Shown in pieces: positions 11,591-22,400 of a stretch of DNA of 64,000 nt. This DNA is from Oscarella lobularis. Its lineage: Eukaryota > Porifera > Homoscleromorpha > Homosclerophorida > Oscarellidae. How positions within the stretch are numbered: position 1 is the first letter of the stretch; every line of letters begins with the position of its first letter. The stretch covers positions 379,501 to 443,500 of the forward strand of contig NC_089181.1 in assembly GCF_947507565.1 (NCBI RefSeq), in the 5' to 3' direction. The notes under the pieces were generated by a model. It was not told the origin of the DNA and searched no databases. It saw only the letters and a program-made list of their open reading frames with translations. A program made the translations under genes and the position numbers.

Positions 11591-14500
11591 TTACTTTCGT
11601 TGGTGCACGGGTTTATAGTCGCTCCGCGTCACCGTCTCGAAACTTCCGTCGACAGGCGTTCGCGTCGAAAAGGCGTGCGCGAATTCGTTGTAGTCGATCA
11701 TCCCGTCGCCGTCCCGATCGCATCGACGAATGAGGTCGTCCAACGAGACGGGATCGATGTCGATTCCGTATCGACGGCACACCGTCGCCAATTCGTCGCG
11801 AGTGATTTTGCCCGACAAATCCGTGTCGATGTCCAAAAACGCGGCCGTCATTTTGATTTGGGATGGATCTCGAGGATTCACGTGCCTGGAAAAAAATCAA
11901 TAATCTCTTATTTATTACATACAAAAGGCGGCTTGCTTAGCATAGCTCTTCTTTTTCAACTCGTCACCGAGACCACCAGCTTCCCGAGAAGGTTCGCTAA
12001 GGAAATTCCACTTAATTCAGCCGCGAAAAAATTTTCTTAGTCTTTAGACACGTACGTTGGAAGAACGTGAGAATACGTCGCTCTTGGCAACGCTTTAACG
12101 CCGGCAGCGGGAACGTCTGAGCGTGCGGCACGCGCTTGAAACTCGGATCGCTAATATCATGACTAATTAATTAATTAATTGATTAGAGAAGGCGATTCTT
12201 CTTACCTGTTCAGTGGTTTTTGTTTCGGGATCGAAGCCAAATGCAAAGTGACTGTCTTTATTGTCTCGACGTCTCTGCCTTTGCTCGGTCAGATTGTCTC
12301 GTCGGCGTTGAGCGGCGATTTCCACGTTCGAAATAGGCAGTAGATACTTGGTCTGCGATTCCGACTTGACCGCTCCGATCGGCGGCTCGGCGAGCGCGTC
12401 GTCCGCGCGAAGGTGATCGTACTGCGATGGGGGAGCGGTTGGAGCGGCTCGATCGCCGCCTTGGCCTTGATACGACGACTGAGTCACTGAAAAAAAATAG
12501 AGACGTTGTCAACTCGTGTTCTTTTGCTGTACGTCAACGTACAAGACTGTTGCCTTAGCTCCTTGTGTTCGTCCAAATTGCAGGAAAGATAAACAGAATT
12601 CTGACTGTGCCGTTCCTGTGAAATGAAAACAATGAGACGACGACCAATCGATGTTGCGAGCGACTCGACCTTGTTTCCGGCTACATCGCCGCGTGCACCC
12701 TAGAAATAAAATAAAAATTTCCAAAAAAAATGCGACGATTGCATAATACCTCGTTCCCAGCGACGCGATTCGCTGCGTAGTCCGACTGGCTGACGGTCAT
12801 GCCGAGCGACCAGTTCGGCTCCACCTCGTGCATAACCTTCGACGAAGGAGGCGGCGCACACTTTTGCGGTTTTGCCGTCACCTTTCTCCGAGAAAAATCT
12901 AGAGTAAATAATATCAACGCATACGTAACGATATGTCTTTTTTTCTATATATATATATATATATAGAAATACCTTCATGAGAAACAGATGACGTCTTGAC
13001 GTCATCCGTGCCGAACTATAGAGAACCCACGCGTTTCCCTAGCAGACTCTAACAAGATAATTTCCCCCGCCCACCTGGAAGTGAGTGCCTATTTGGTATT
13101 CGCAATCAGCCAAAGGATCTGACAAAGAAAATTAATTAATTAATTAATTAATTTTTAATTAAATTCATTATTTTAAATTTAATTAAAAATCGACGTGTAC
13201 CTTTATGTAATTCCCGTCTCGTCGTCGTCTTTTCCTCGCGCACTTGATCTCCCTTAAAGCTTTCCCTTTGAACGCTGAGAAAAGCGTCGTCAATGGGCAC
13301 CGGCCTCGAATGCTCTATACGAATTAGTCGTTCACACGTTGAAAGAGCTAACAATTAATTAAGAGATCGCTCTGACTGTTCAATGCCTGAAAGAACTCCA
13401 AATAGTCGATTTTTCCGTCGTTGTTCTGATCGCACTCCTTTAGCAAGTCTCTCAATTCGGCGTCGGACGCGGGCACGTCGATCAGATCGTTGACCATCGC
13501 CTTCAGCTCATCAAACGTGATAAATCCCGATCTAGGAAAGACAGAGTGGCTAAATGTCGTTGTGACGGCGACGGAAGAAATCGGACCGGTCCTGATCATA
13601 TTTCATAAAGGCTCGGCCCAACGTGACGCTCGTCGGATCGCGAGGATTCTGAAATAGCCCGTAGTTCTGTTCCTGGAGCAACGCCTTCAGCGCACTCCCC
13701 GTCTCACTAGCAGACTGCCTGCACGAAATACATAATAAGGAAATCTCCCTAATGTTTTTTATGACTTTGCCTTGGGAGAATGTGATCGTAGGCAATGGTC
13801 GTTTTAGTTGACATTCCCGCCGCTGGAAAATGCCTGTAGTCGCTTTTTTGAGTCGACATATACTCGCCCGGTCGTCCTTCGACGTTATAGTCGCCAGATC
13901 GAAATACGTGCGACGTCACTCGATCAGAGGCAGCTGCCGTCAAAGTAGCCTCCCCAGTCATCTGAGATGCGGTGGTGGGCACGTAGGAGGACATCGTCTC
14001 TGACGTCAAACTAAAGGACGAAATACAGACGTGACCCTCGACATTCTAGGACTTACTTCGTTGGATCGCTACCCAAGTCAAAGTGCGTGGCTCTCAGATA
14101 AGTCGTCGTTTTGTGCCGTTGCTTTGGCGTAACAAGCAATCCTCTAGGACCAACCGTTTTGGTCCACTGATCCCATCGCTAATTAATTAATTGATCAATT
14201 TTTATTAGGATATCTATATCGTATTTTTGCCTCTTTTCCGTCAAAGTCTGATTTGTACAGGGACGAACCGAATGCTTTGTTTTCCATGTACTTGGGAGCC
14301 ATGTCCTGAAAGATCGATGGGGTACGCGCTATGACAGGTCGAAAGAAAACGTACGGCCAAGTGGATGTCGTTGAAACCGGGAGGAACGAACGATTGGGTT
14401 CTCTCCGCCGACTTTTTCACGTAGTCGTCCTGAAACGTCGATTTTTTCGCCACGTCGTCGGATCCGAGCGTGAAATTCGTCTTCAACTACACGACAAAAC

Positions 14501-14823
14501 GAAATCTAACGGTTTCTCGCATCTCAAAGAGGCGCTGACTTGAGTCTTTCCGGTCAAACTATGCCTTTCCCCTCTATTATCACTCACTGGAGGCTTCTGC
14601 AAGACGTAGGACAACGATCGCCTCGAAAAAAAGCCAATTTCGATTGCATTACCTTGAAGAAATCACCTGTTGTCGTCTTCCAAGCGCCGCCGCTGTCGTA
14701 GAGTTCGCCTTTTCGCAGAACGTTATCGGCTTGGAGTAGCGTTCGGGCTCTCTCTCCCGGCGCTAGTCGCTGGGGACCATACAGTTGATTTCGCCTTTCC
14801 TGCACAGCTAGAGGCTCCCCCAT
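11591..14823 (-). CDS. EF-hand protein with internally duplicated architecture, probable axonemal/microtubule-associated
   Basis: I reconstruct one multi-exon gene from the start MGEPLAVQERRNQLYG (14823) to the stop at 11591. The N-terminal part holds short repeated tyrosine/phenylalanine motifs of the kind seen in axonemal microtubule proteins: NFTLGSDD, YKSDFDG, THFDLGSD and TQKSDYRHFP. Then come an EF-hand pair (loops DQDRSGFITFDE and DQNNDGKIDYLE), a linker with more such motifs (SQSDYAANR, HFAFGFDPET) and a second EF-hand pair (DIDTDLSGKITRDE and DRDGDGMIDYNE), ending TRSDYKP. Both pairs are preceded by NPRDP, so the unit arose by internal duplication. All four loops keep canonical calcium-binding acidic positions. 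Two introns use GC-AG. The motifs faintly recall SAXO4/PPP1R32, but I cannot name an orthologue. The first half could be a separate gene ending at 13348, though splicing onward keeps the frame. Confidence 0.7.
12164..12185. repeat. TTAATTAA-type tandem in an intron
   Basis: A short tandem run of AATT/TTAA units inside an EF-hand-gene intron. Similar runs recur in introns across the window, including 13131-13152, 14181-14198, 17603-17632 and 42411-42418. Confidence 0.6.
12945..12964. repeat. (TA)n microsatellite in an intron
   Basis: An alternating TA run of about 20 bases inside an intron of the EF-hand gene. Confidence 0.8.
13719..13770 (-). other. GC-AG intron in EF-hand gene
   Basis: The donor reads AAG then GCAAAG; the acceptor is GTGCAG. 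Joining here keeps the frame HILPR-QSASETGSAL into the first EF-hand. The nearby GT (GTCATA) leaves the wrong phase. Confidence 0.65.
14179..14230 (-). other. GC-AG intron in EF-hand gene
   Basis: The donor reads GAG then GCAAAA; the acceptor is AATTAG. The join keeps YKSDFDGKE-RWDQWTKTVG in frame. No usable GT exists between the conserved KSDF motif and the next in-frame stop. Confidence 0.6.
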
Positions 14824-14995
14824 CCTTTCGTTTAGGCGTTGCCAAGAGAGTTGTTGCGCAGGTAGCGTGCGCGAGGAACAAAAATATCGCTGCAAAGGAC
14901 AGTCCGTTTGAGCGAAAAAGACCCTAAATCGAAAGAAGAAAGCAGTAGCTTTTAAACAGGAGTGCTGAGAAAAAAAAAAGGAACCGGCTTTCGAT

Positions 14996-15099
14996 CGTAG
15001 TCGGCAGGATTCGAACCTGCGCGGGGAGACCCCATTGGATAGCATCCGCATTCCGGACACCGTAGCAGTCCAACGCCTTAACCACTCGGCCACGACTAC
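14996..15099 (-). tRNA. tRNA-Ser(GCT) with a 22-base intron
   Basis: The minus strand folds as a serine tRNA. There is a perfect 7-bp acceptor stem (GTAGTCG with CGACTAC), a D arm with GTGGCCGAGTGGTTAAGG (A box) and anticodon stem TTGGA/TCCAA around a loop containing GCT. It has a long class-II variable arm (TGGGGTCTCCCCGC) and the B box GGTTCGAATCC. Between position 37 and the 3' side of the anticodon loop sit about 22 extra bases (CGGTGTCC...GATGCT), the standard position for a nuclear tRNA intron. No CCA is encoded. The gene sits between the NOP53 3' end and the EF-hand gene 5' end, on the same strand as both. Confidence 0.93.
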
Positions 15100-15132
15100 T
15101 CGACCTGTTTCAGAACGTCGCGTCATCCCTAC

Positions 15133-16996
15133 TTATTCAAACGAAAGAGGCAGGTGATCTCTTCTCCTTTTATTTAATTTACATAGTCGAAAAATCCTCG
15201 TCTCTACAACATACACCGTTAAAATTTTCCCACTTTTTTTTCCAGTTCCAAACCTGTGTCCTTTTCTGGTGTAGTACTTCAGGGGATATTTTCTGCCTTT
15301 CCTAAAAAAAGTGTCATGAGGGCAAAACGTTCAGAGCGCACTGTAGAGAAAAAGCACGTACACGACTTTCTTCCTCGGCTCAATAATGCATCGCTTCAAA
15401 AGACTATCATACCTGTCGAAAGCTATACTCCCTTTCGGCTGTAAAACACAGATACAGCATAAGAATATTTCCCATGCCAAACCAGCCAGCTCACCTTCAA
15501 TTTTCGTAAAGATCCAGACAGCTCCTCGGGAAGTTGAACAACAACAGGCGGCTCTTCATACCTGAAACGAAAAATTCAGAGACACTTCATTTTTTCGTGA
15601 AAAAAACGCCCACGGGACTGATCCGAGTCGTTTTGGCTTCGTCTTATTGATTTCTTCCTTTCGTTTTTTCTCCTCCATCCTCACTTTTGATTTTTCTTCC
15701 GAATCTCTAATTTCGCGCTTCAACGCTTTGATTCTAAGTGAAAAATTGCACGCCGAGATGAGATTGAAACTATAATGTCAATCACCTGTAAACATCTTGC
15801 ATACGTTGCTTTTCGTCTCTTTCTTTCTTCACCAAGTCATTCTAAGCACACGCCAGAAAGGATCGCCTATCAATTTCTGCCTGACTGATAAACGTACTGC
15901 TTCTTTTCGCTCCCTCTCCTTTCGACGTTGTTTCCTTGTCTTTGGTTGACTGGGATCACCTCTCGACACGACGTCGCCACTGCTATCAATCGCTTCCTCG
16001 TCCTCGCGATTGCTACTGGTCATTTCATTCAGCCAAATTGCCTGACGTCAATCAACAGAGTTATCATCTTGAAAATGAACCAATGAAAAAGAAAGATCAA
16101 CCTCTCGTTCGTCTGAAGTCGTCGTCTTCAGGCTTCCAAGTTTTCTCTGCGCTTTTTGATCTTTCTTCAGCTTTTTCACCGCATTCTCAGTCGCCATTTT
16201 CAAGAGCTCCTTCACAATAAAAATCCATTTCTGTAAATTAATTAAATAGAGAAGAAATACCCACCTGATGCGACTCAAACGACGGGTTATACGAAGCACC
16301 AGCAGCAGCTACTTCAACAGCAGCAACAGGCAAAGGCTTATTCAGCTTCATCGTCGTAGGAGCCTGAGAAAAAAAACAGACCGTCTCTTTATAGGATGAA
16401 GATGAAATATTAAAATTCACTTTGACCGGTCTTTGTCTGGTTACTTCTCTATAGTACTCGTCTATCGGATCCGGCGGCCCGGTCGCTGTAAAATAAAATT
16501 AAACAATTAGAGTCAATTCTTGAGAAATTTCTTTTTTGACTCTTGCCTTTGTCTTTCCAGAGATCTTCGGACACGTGGTCCTTTCGACGCTTCGGTCGCT
16601 TCGATTTGACGACGGCCCGAATTGTCTTGGTTTTCGTCTCCGCCTTTCGCGCTGTCGCGTCTTCATCTTTCGTCGATTTCGAAGAAACGGCGATCTTGGG
16701 TCTCTTCGCGGATGGAGGCTCCGTTCCTGCAAAAAGAACGCGATCTCTATCGTTGCCACCGTCGCGAATATCGAACTCGCCTTTGTCTACAAAAAACAAG
16801 GCGTCGTTGGCCTGTTCCGCGACGAGGCCGCTGCGAAAAAGAACGATTCTTCTGAGAAGCGCGCGTTTTTCGAGCTTTCTTACCCTGTCGTTCTTTCTTG
16901 AGCTCTCGCCTCGTCGAGATAATCCTCGACGTCGGCGATGTCCGTATGCTTTCGCCAGCTGCGTTTCGATTTCTTGCTAACGCGTTTCCTCCCCAT
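15133..16996 (-). CDS. NOP53: Ribosome biogenesis protein NOP53 (GLTSCR2)
   Basis: A multi-exon gene starting MGRKRVSKKSKRSW, followed by the early helix VEDYLDEARAQER that the human protein shows as a similar FLEDVRLQER stretch. The hallmark middle segment VEVAAAGASYNPSFESHQ is nearly identical to the family signature. Basic, Lys/Arg-rich coiled-coil exons (TRKQRRKERERKEA) and the C-terminal block QLPEELSGSLRKLKPKGSIAFDRYDSLLKRCIIEPRKK correspond to the conserved NOP53 tail. NOP53 acts in the nucleolus on the pre-60S particle, recruiting the exosome helicase MTR4 for 5.8S maturation. The last exon boundary is uncertain; I use the stop at 15133. It is divergent from TTLL with 99 bases between start codons, and its 3' end abuts the tRNA. 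Confidence 0.85.
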
Positions 16997-17095
16997 GAAC
17001 GTTCGTGCACTCACGCTAACCGGAAGCTCAGCGTCAGCTCAGCACTCTCAGCGTCTCCGACTCTCCGTGACTCATACCGACTGTACTAGCAATCA
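16997..17095. promoter_or_regulatory. Bidirectional promoter NOP53/TTLL
   Basis: Only 99 bases lie between two divergent start codons, so both promoters and 5' UTRs must overlap here. It contains direct TCAGCGTC-like repeats (near 17026-17052) but no obvious TATA box. Confidence 0.6.
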
Positions 17096-19339
17096 ATGGA
17101 CAAGTCGGTAAGACTTCATGCGTCGAAGAGCAAGCCTGACGTTCTTTGTAGGCTCAGACGCGAAGAAATCGACGCCAATCGGCAACGTTTTTCACGCTGG
17201 GACTCATTTTCATCGTCGGACTCGTCGTCATGCTGTCCAACGTTTACCAGCTCGACGGCCTGACGGACACCGTTCACGATCGTCACGCAATACGACAGAA
17301 CACTCGTCTGCGATCGCTGCAGCAATTCCAAGCAGCGGGCGGAAGAGGAGTGGTTGGAGAGGCGAGGACTCGCTCCGTGTGCATCTTCGCCAGAGACGTA
17401 CGTACGCGCTTTCACGTTCGCGCGCACGTTATCGCACTACGTAGGGACCCGCGATTCTGCACGTCAAAGCCGTCTTCGAACGACTTGGCTACGACATTCG
17501 AGCGACGAAAGACGACGACTGGGACGTCTTGTGGTCCCTCAAGTCGCCTTACGTTGCCTTCGGCGAACGACTGTCAAAGCTCAAGCCGCACCAAAAAGTA
17601 AAAATTAATTAATTAAATTAATTAATTAATTTTTTCGTTTAGGTGAATCACTGGCCTGGGTTGGGTTCCGTTACGTCGAAAAGTGACCTGGCGACATCGA
17701 AGCTGTTGTCAGCTCCTGTTGGATACAGGCTTCCTAAAGAAACCGATGCATTTCGAGCTGCTGTAGGTTGCTGGATTCGTTCACGTGCACGTGTACTCAC
17801 TTTGTCCCCCCCCGTGGTCAGACCAAAGCGAATCCTGACAAGATGTGGGTAGTCAAGAGTGGCACGCATCGAGGAGTTCGAGTGCGGAAACAAGTCGATA
17901 ACGTTCTCAAAATCCGTCACGACGCCAATTTATTCATTCAAGAGTTCATTTCGAATCCGTTCCTAATCGATGGCAGGCGAGACTTTGAATACGAGTAAAT
18001 ATTTTTGTTTGAATTTTACGTCCGTTTCGTTGTAGAAAATTCGACATAGGCGTATACACCGTCATCACGTCGATCGATCCCCTAAGAGTGTATACGTACG
18101 AAGAGGAGATACTATTGAGATTTTGTAGTCTGCCTTATCATCCATTCGACGAAGCCGAAGTGAATAAGTACGTCGTCACCGCCGACTACACGCCGACGTG
18201 GGAAGTACGACAATAAATTCCCTCTTTGCTCTTATTAGAAGACGTTTCTTTTCGAGATTCCGTCGCTAGTCGAAGCCTACAACAATTTTCAATATAGCCA
18301 TAAGCAAGCTCTTAATCTACATTTAGGGAGACAAGGTAAGGACGGAAAATTTCTCTCGTCGCCGCCGCCGCCGCGAAATATTTTCTCCCCAAGGTCACAA
18401 TCCTAAACCCATGTGGCAGGCCATCAGTGACTCTATACGCGAAGTCATGCACGCAAAAGAGGACGGCATTAGGGAAATCGTACGCAAGCGCTTTTCACAT
18501 CAGTATACTAATCGTGACGAAGCGCCTTGCCGTGATTGCAATTTTGACCTTTAGAAATTTCTTTGAGCTCGTTCGTTTTGATTTCATAATCGACGAAAAA
18601 TTGAAGGTGTATCTTCTGGAGGTACATCGTATTAATACGTACCTGGAAATCGGAGTTTACCTTCTTTTATAGGTTAATATGTCGCCCAATTTGTCTTCAG
18701 GTCACTTTGCTCCCAATAAATGGCTCTATGAACAAGTCACGCCCCAAAAAAAGACCTATTGATAAATTGTCTTACTCAACTTCTCTTGCAGATTGTCTAC
18801 AATACATTGAAATTAGTAGGATTAGCTTCGGCGACTGCCGCGCATCCAGCAGATGTGTACGTTTTGACGGTATATATTCTCCTCATGTTTTCTATTCTCT
18901 AGGTCGAAGGACGAACGCGATATGCTGGTAAGTCTGCGCGACATTCAGGTGGCGAGCGACCGCTGCGCATCAGCGGAGTGCGACGATAACTGCAAGCCGG
19001 ACGTGAGAGCGCTACAGCTCCTCTTTCTCTCTGTAGTCAATTTTTTGATTTCTAGATCTGCCAACTCTGTCAACTGTGCCGAACCCCCTATTTTACAGAC
19101 AGTGTAAAGGCCGCCTTTCTAGAGCACGTAAACCGGGGAAACTACCGAAGAGTGATTCCTAAGCCACTGGTTAAAACGAATTCTAATTATATCCTTTCTA
19201 CGTCACACAATTTTTGTAATAGGAAGAACAACCTTCCACTGTTGACGTCTCAAAAGCAATAAATTCCACTCAAAACAACCACCTAATGACCATGTGGTTT
19301 CGAGGGAAATGCGAACACGACAAGACCTGGTGTACTTAG
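17096..19339 (+). CDS. Membrane-anchored TTLL-family (tubulin tyrosine ligase-like) protein, complete
   Basis: I join about 13 short exons to a protein of roughly 535 residues. After a basic start (MDKS then AQTRRNRR) comes a single hydrophobic helix, residues about 17-37, predicting a type II signal anchor with the ligase domain in the lumen. TTL-domain blocks follow: VNHWPGLGSVTSKSDLA, MWVVKSGTHRGV, IQEFISNPFLIDG, KFDIGVYTVITSIDPLRVY, LKVYLLE and VNMSPNLSS. The Glu and Asn that bind metal in EVN are present. The arginine usually found in FDLRIYV is glycine here. The C-terminus is cysteine-rich (CASAECDDNC, CQLCQLC), which suits an oxidising lumen. A membrane TTLL subgroup such as nematode TTLL-15 has this design, but I assign no symbol. 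Substrate is unknown and activity uncertain. The junction with copy B homology (18221) lies inside one of its introns. Confidence 0.8.
17603..17632. repeat. TTAATTAA tandem in TTLL intron
   Basis: A run of AATT/TTAA units filling most of a short intron, directly followed by the pyrimidine tract and acceptor TTTAG. Confidence 0.6.
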
Positions 19340-19497
19340 CCCGTCTGCCTATTTATTGATCGCGTGCAATTAAAATTACGTACAGTACAATTTCGTTCTT
19401 ATTACCACTGCTGTCCAGCAACAGTTACGCGCGATGATCATTCGTCCTAAAACTGCATCCCACGGGGACCTGCGCACGATTCTATACATAGGGAAGT

Positions 19498-22400
19498 TCA
19501 ACTTGGACCGAACGTGTCCAAAAGGGATTTGAGCGCCTGCTGATCGCGCGGGGGCAAGTGGCGAGCGCGGTCAATTAGACTTTGACCCATGTTGGCGTAC
19601 ATGATGTGAATGAGAGCGCACGCGGCCAGGCGCGCTTCGCCCGTCAGACTTGCGACCGGTTTGCCGCCGCCGCCGCCCCCGCCGCGCGACGACACCAAAT
19701 GCCAAATTACGGGGAGAACGTGCCGATGAACGAGCTTGGGATGACGCGGATGAACGGAATCGACCAAGACTATAGGGCCAGAAAAATTCGTTTTCGCGAT
19801 TTCATTTGATTTTGTTATACCTACATACCGGCAAGTTTTTCCGTCACGAAGGGCATCGCTTTGGAATTTCCGAATTGAACGACCGAAGCGAATGGCTGAA
19901 TAAGAAGAGCATTATCTATACAGCAAATAGAAGATCAATAATTTTTTTAATTAATCGGTTCTGCCAACCTACCGACGAGACCTATTAGAGAACCAATGAT
20001 ATTCCTAGCCGATGTGCATATCGTCGGATTCTTCGAAGCGAGATTCGACGACAGCGCGGGCACCAGCAGACTGATGACGGGCTCGAGATAAGGCGCCAAG
20101 TGGGGAACCATTGCCTCAAAAGACTCCAATGCGTGAACGTTGACCTACGAAAGTTCGGCAATTGGAATTCGCCAGGATCAACGTCTACCGCGGAAACGTG
20201 CCTTGCTATTGGAATCCGTGAGTCGTGGCGTAAAATCGTCGAAGAGCTAATAAAGGAAAACCGTTATCCAGACCGACCAAAAATAAAACTAAAACTAGAG
20301 ACTCGCCTTTACTATGCTATTTCCAACGGTACTTGTTGATGACTTGGATAGCTCAAGAACTTCCGTAACGGCGTCGTACCGTTCCTTCCAGTCGCTTGAC
20401 GATAATCTTTTAAAGAGAGCAGTCAGGACGCCACCCTGCTGATCGCCGAACGGGTTTCCACTGGGACGCGGACGCGGAGGCTTTCCTCGGACGCTGCCGC
20501 TCTTGCTCATTACCGATGGGTCACTAGGAGATTTCTAATGCAGGCCAACGACGAAGAAGGAGTATATCGGCTAACCTGAAGTCCGATTTTGCTGACGACT
20601 GTCTTCCACTTCCAGCCGAATCCGGTCCGAGGCTCGAAGCGCGAGAACTCTGACTACCAAAGCTGTTTTTTCTCTTTACTGACGACACTTTTTCCGCCGG
20701 CAAATCGCCCAGACCCTATCGAGAGCTCGTGAAAAACAACAATAATTCAAAACGATGACGATCTCTACCTTCGCCCTAAGACCGTCTTCAACGCCGAGTA
20801 ATTGCCTCTGCATCTTTTCCGACAAGGCTCGCGACGAAATCCTGTCGAATTCCGGACTATCCATAAGACAATGTATCATAGCCCTTCCAAAATATCTAAG
20901 AGAGAAAATCGATCTCGCGGTTGTATATTTTTATTTCGGCGTGCTGACCTCGCCTGCGGAGACCCGTCCATCGTGAACTGAACGGCAGCCGAAACGACGC
21001 GTTCCGCCACGTCTCGATACGCCCCGTTCGTCATCCACTCGACGCCGACACTCTCCGTGACGGCGAACACGAATTGAGCCGTCATTTTCCGAATGACGGT
21101 ACTGCGATGACTAAAGACCAATCGTTTTTCCTCCCCTCTATTATTTTTATTAGAGAGTCGACCTCATTCCCGTTGCTAACAGTGCTTTGACGGCGGCCAC
21201 AGGAGACACTCCGTTGACCATTTGGCTTAACGCTTTCTCGACGTCTTGTCTAATAAATCCGCTCGACTCGCTTCCTTTCGTCAGAAGCGTACGCACGGAG
21301 AAATCCAGCTCCTAGACGCACGAGGGAGAGAGAGACTATAGAGCCCTTATGATAAAAGAAACGCTATTTTCGAACCGTATCCATCAGCTTTCCCAAAGAC
21401 ACGTAAAGATCTCCCAAGCACTGGATGGCCACGCGAGCGACAGAACTGCGCAGATTCTTAATCTCCGTCACGACGGCCATTCGAATTTGCTTCAAGTGCG
21501 CGCCGAGAACGTCCGGGTGATGGAGAACCAATCGCCGAACCAACGTCAATCCTTCGCACTTGACATCCCTGAGAAAACAATCAAGCAAAAAAAAAAATAA
21601 AACGATTCGCTTATACCAATCTTCCGACGTCGCGCCGATGTATCGAAGCGCATCTCTCAACGCACTCGTCGGATTGGCGCACGGTTCCAGCACGTCGTCG
21701 ACGGGCTTGTCGCCGCCGCCGCTCAGCACCGATTCCCCGCGATCCGGCGTCCGACTCGTCTTCCTCTCGCGCCACGTCGACGGCGGCGACGTCACCGACA
21801 TGCGTCCCGTCGTCGGCCCAAACTGAACGGACTCCTCCGACGGCGTCCGCTGTCGTCGCACCCTACGCGAAAAGGATGAGTTTTCTTTTTTTTTTCAAAT
21901 TTGACGGCGACGTCTTACGTTCGTCTCGCTTCGTTCTCTTTACTTTTCACCGTCAACCGTTTCGTTAAGCTGTCGGAAAATTTCGGCTGTTGAGTCGGCG
22001 TTTCGACGTTGAAGTCCGGAGATTCGATGCCGTCACCGCCGGCGATCGCTCCTGGACGTTCGTTCGCTTCGAATTTCTTCGACAAAGATTTCATTGTCAT
22101 CGATTGATTTAGCCGGTTTCCTTCTATGGTCAAATCCTGACTCGTTTCCACTCGTTTCGTTCGACTTCTCGGCGGCAGATTGTAATCGACTCGTTGTGAC
22201 GGAGCCGAAGGGGACGGAGACGGAGACGGCGGTTTGGACAGGCGATTTTTTAAGCTCGGTGAAAACGACGGCAACGGTTGAACAAGAGAAGCGGCGTCTG
22301 GCTTCGAAACATTTGTTGAGAAGCCGGAAGAAAGCGTTTTCACAGATTTTCGTCGTTCGGGTGGCGAATCTCGTAGAGCGGCGGCGACGGCGACGGGATG

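Noticed and set aside
13348-13400. EF-hand gene ending at 13348 as a separate gene
   Set aside because: A donor in the last EF-hand exon joins in phase to the next exon (LSTCERLIRIEHSRP) and all later exons stay in frame, so a single gene is more likely.
14584-15126. 180-codon minus ORF overlapping the tRNA
   Set aside because: It reads through the tRNA gene and EF-hand-gene exons and introns; not a protein gene of its own.
22200-22240. Tandem GAGACG-type repeats as a CRISPR or satellite
   Set aside because: They encode Ser/Pro repeats within a TOGARAM1 exon; no spacer structure exists, and the genome is eukaryotic.
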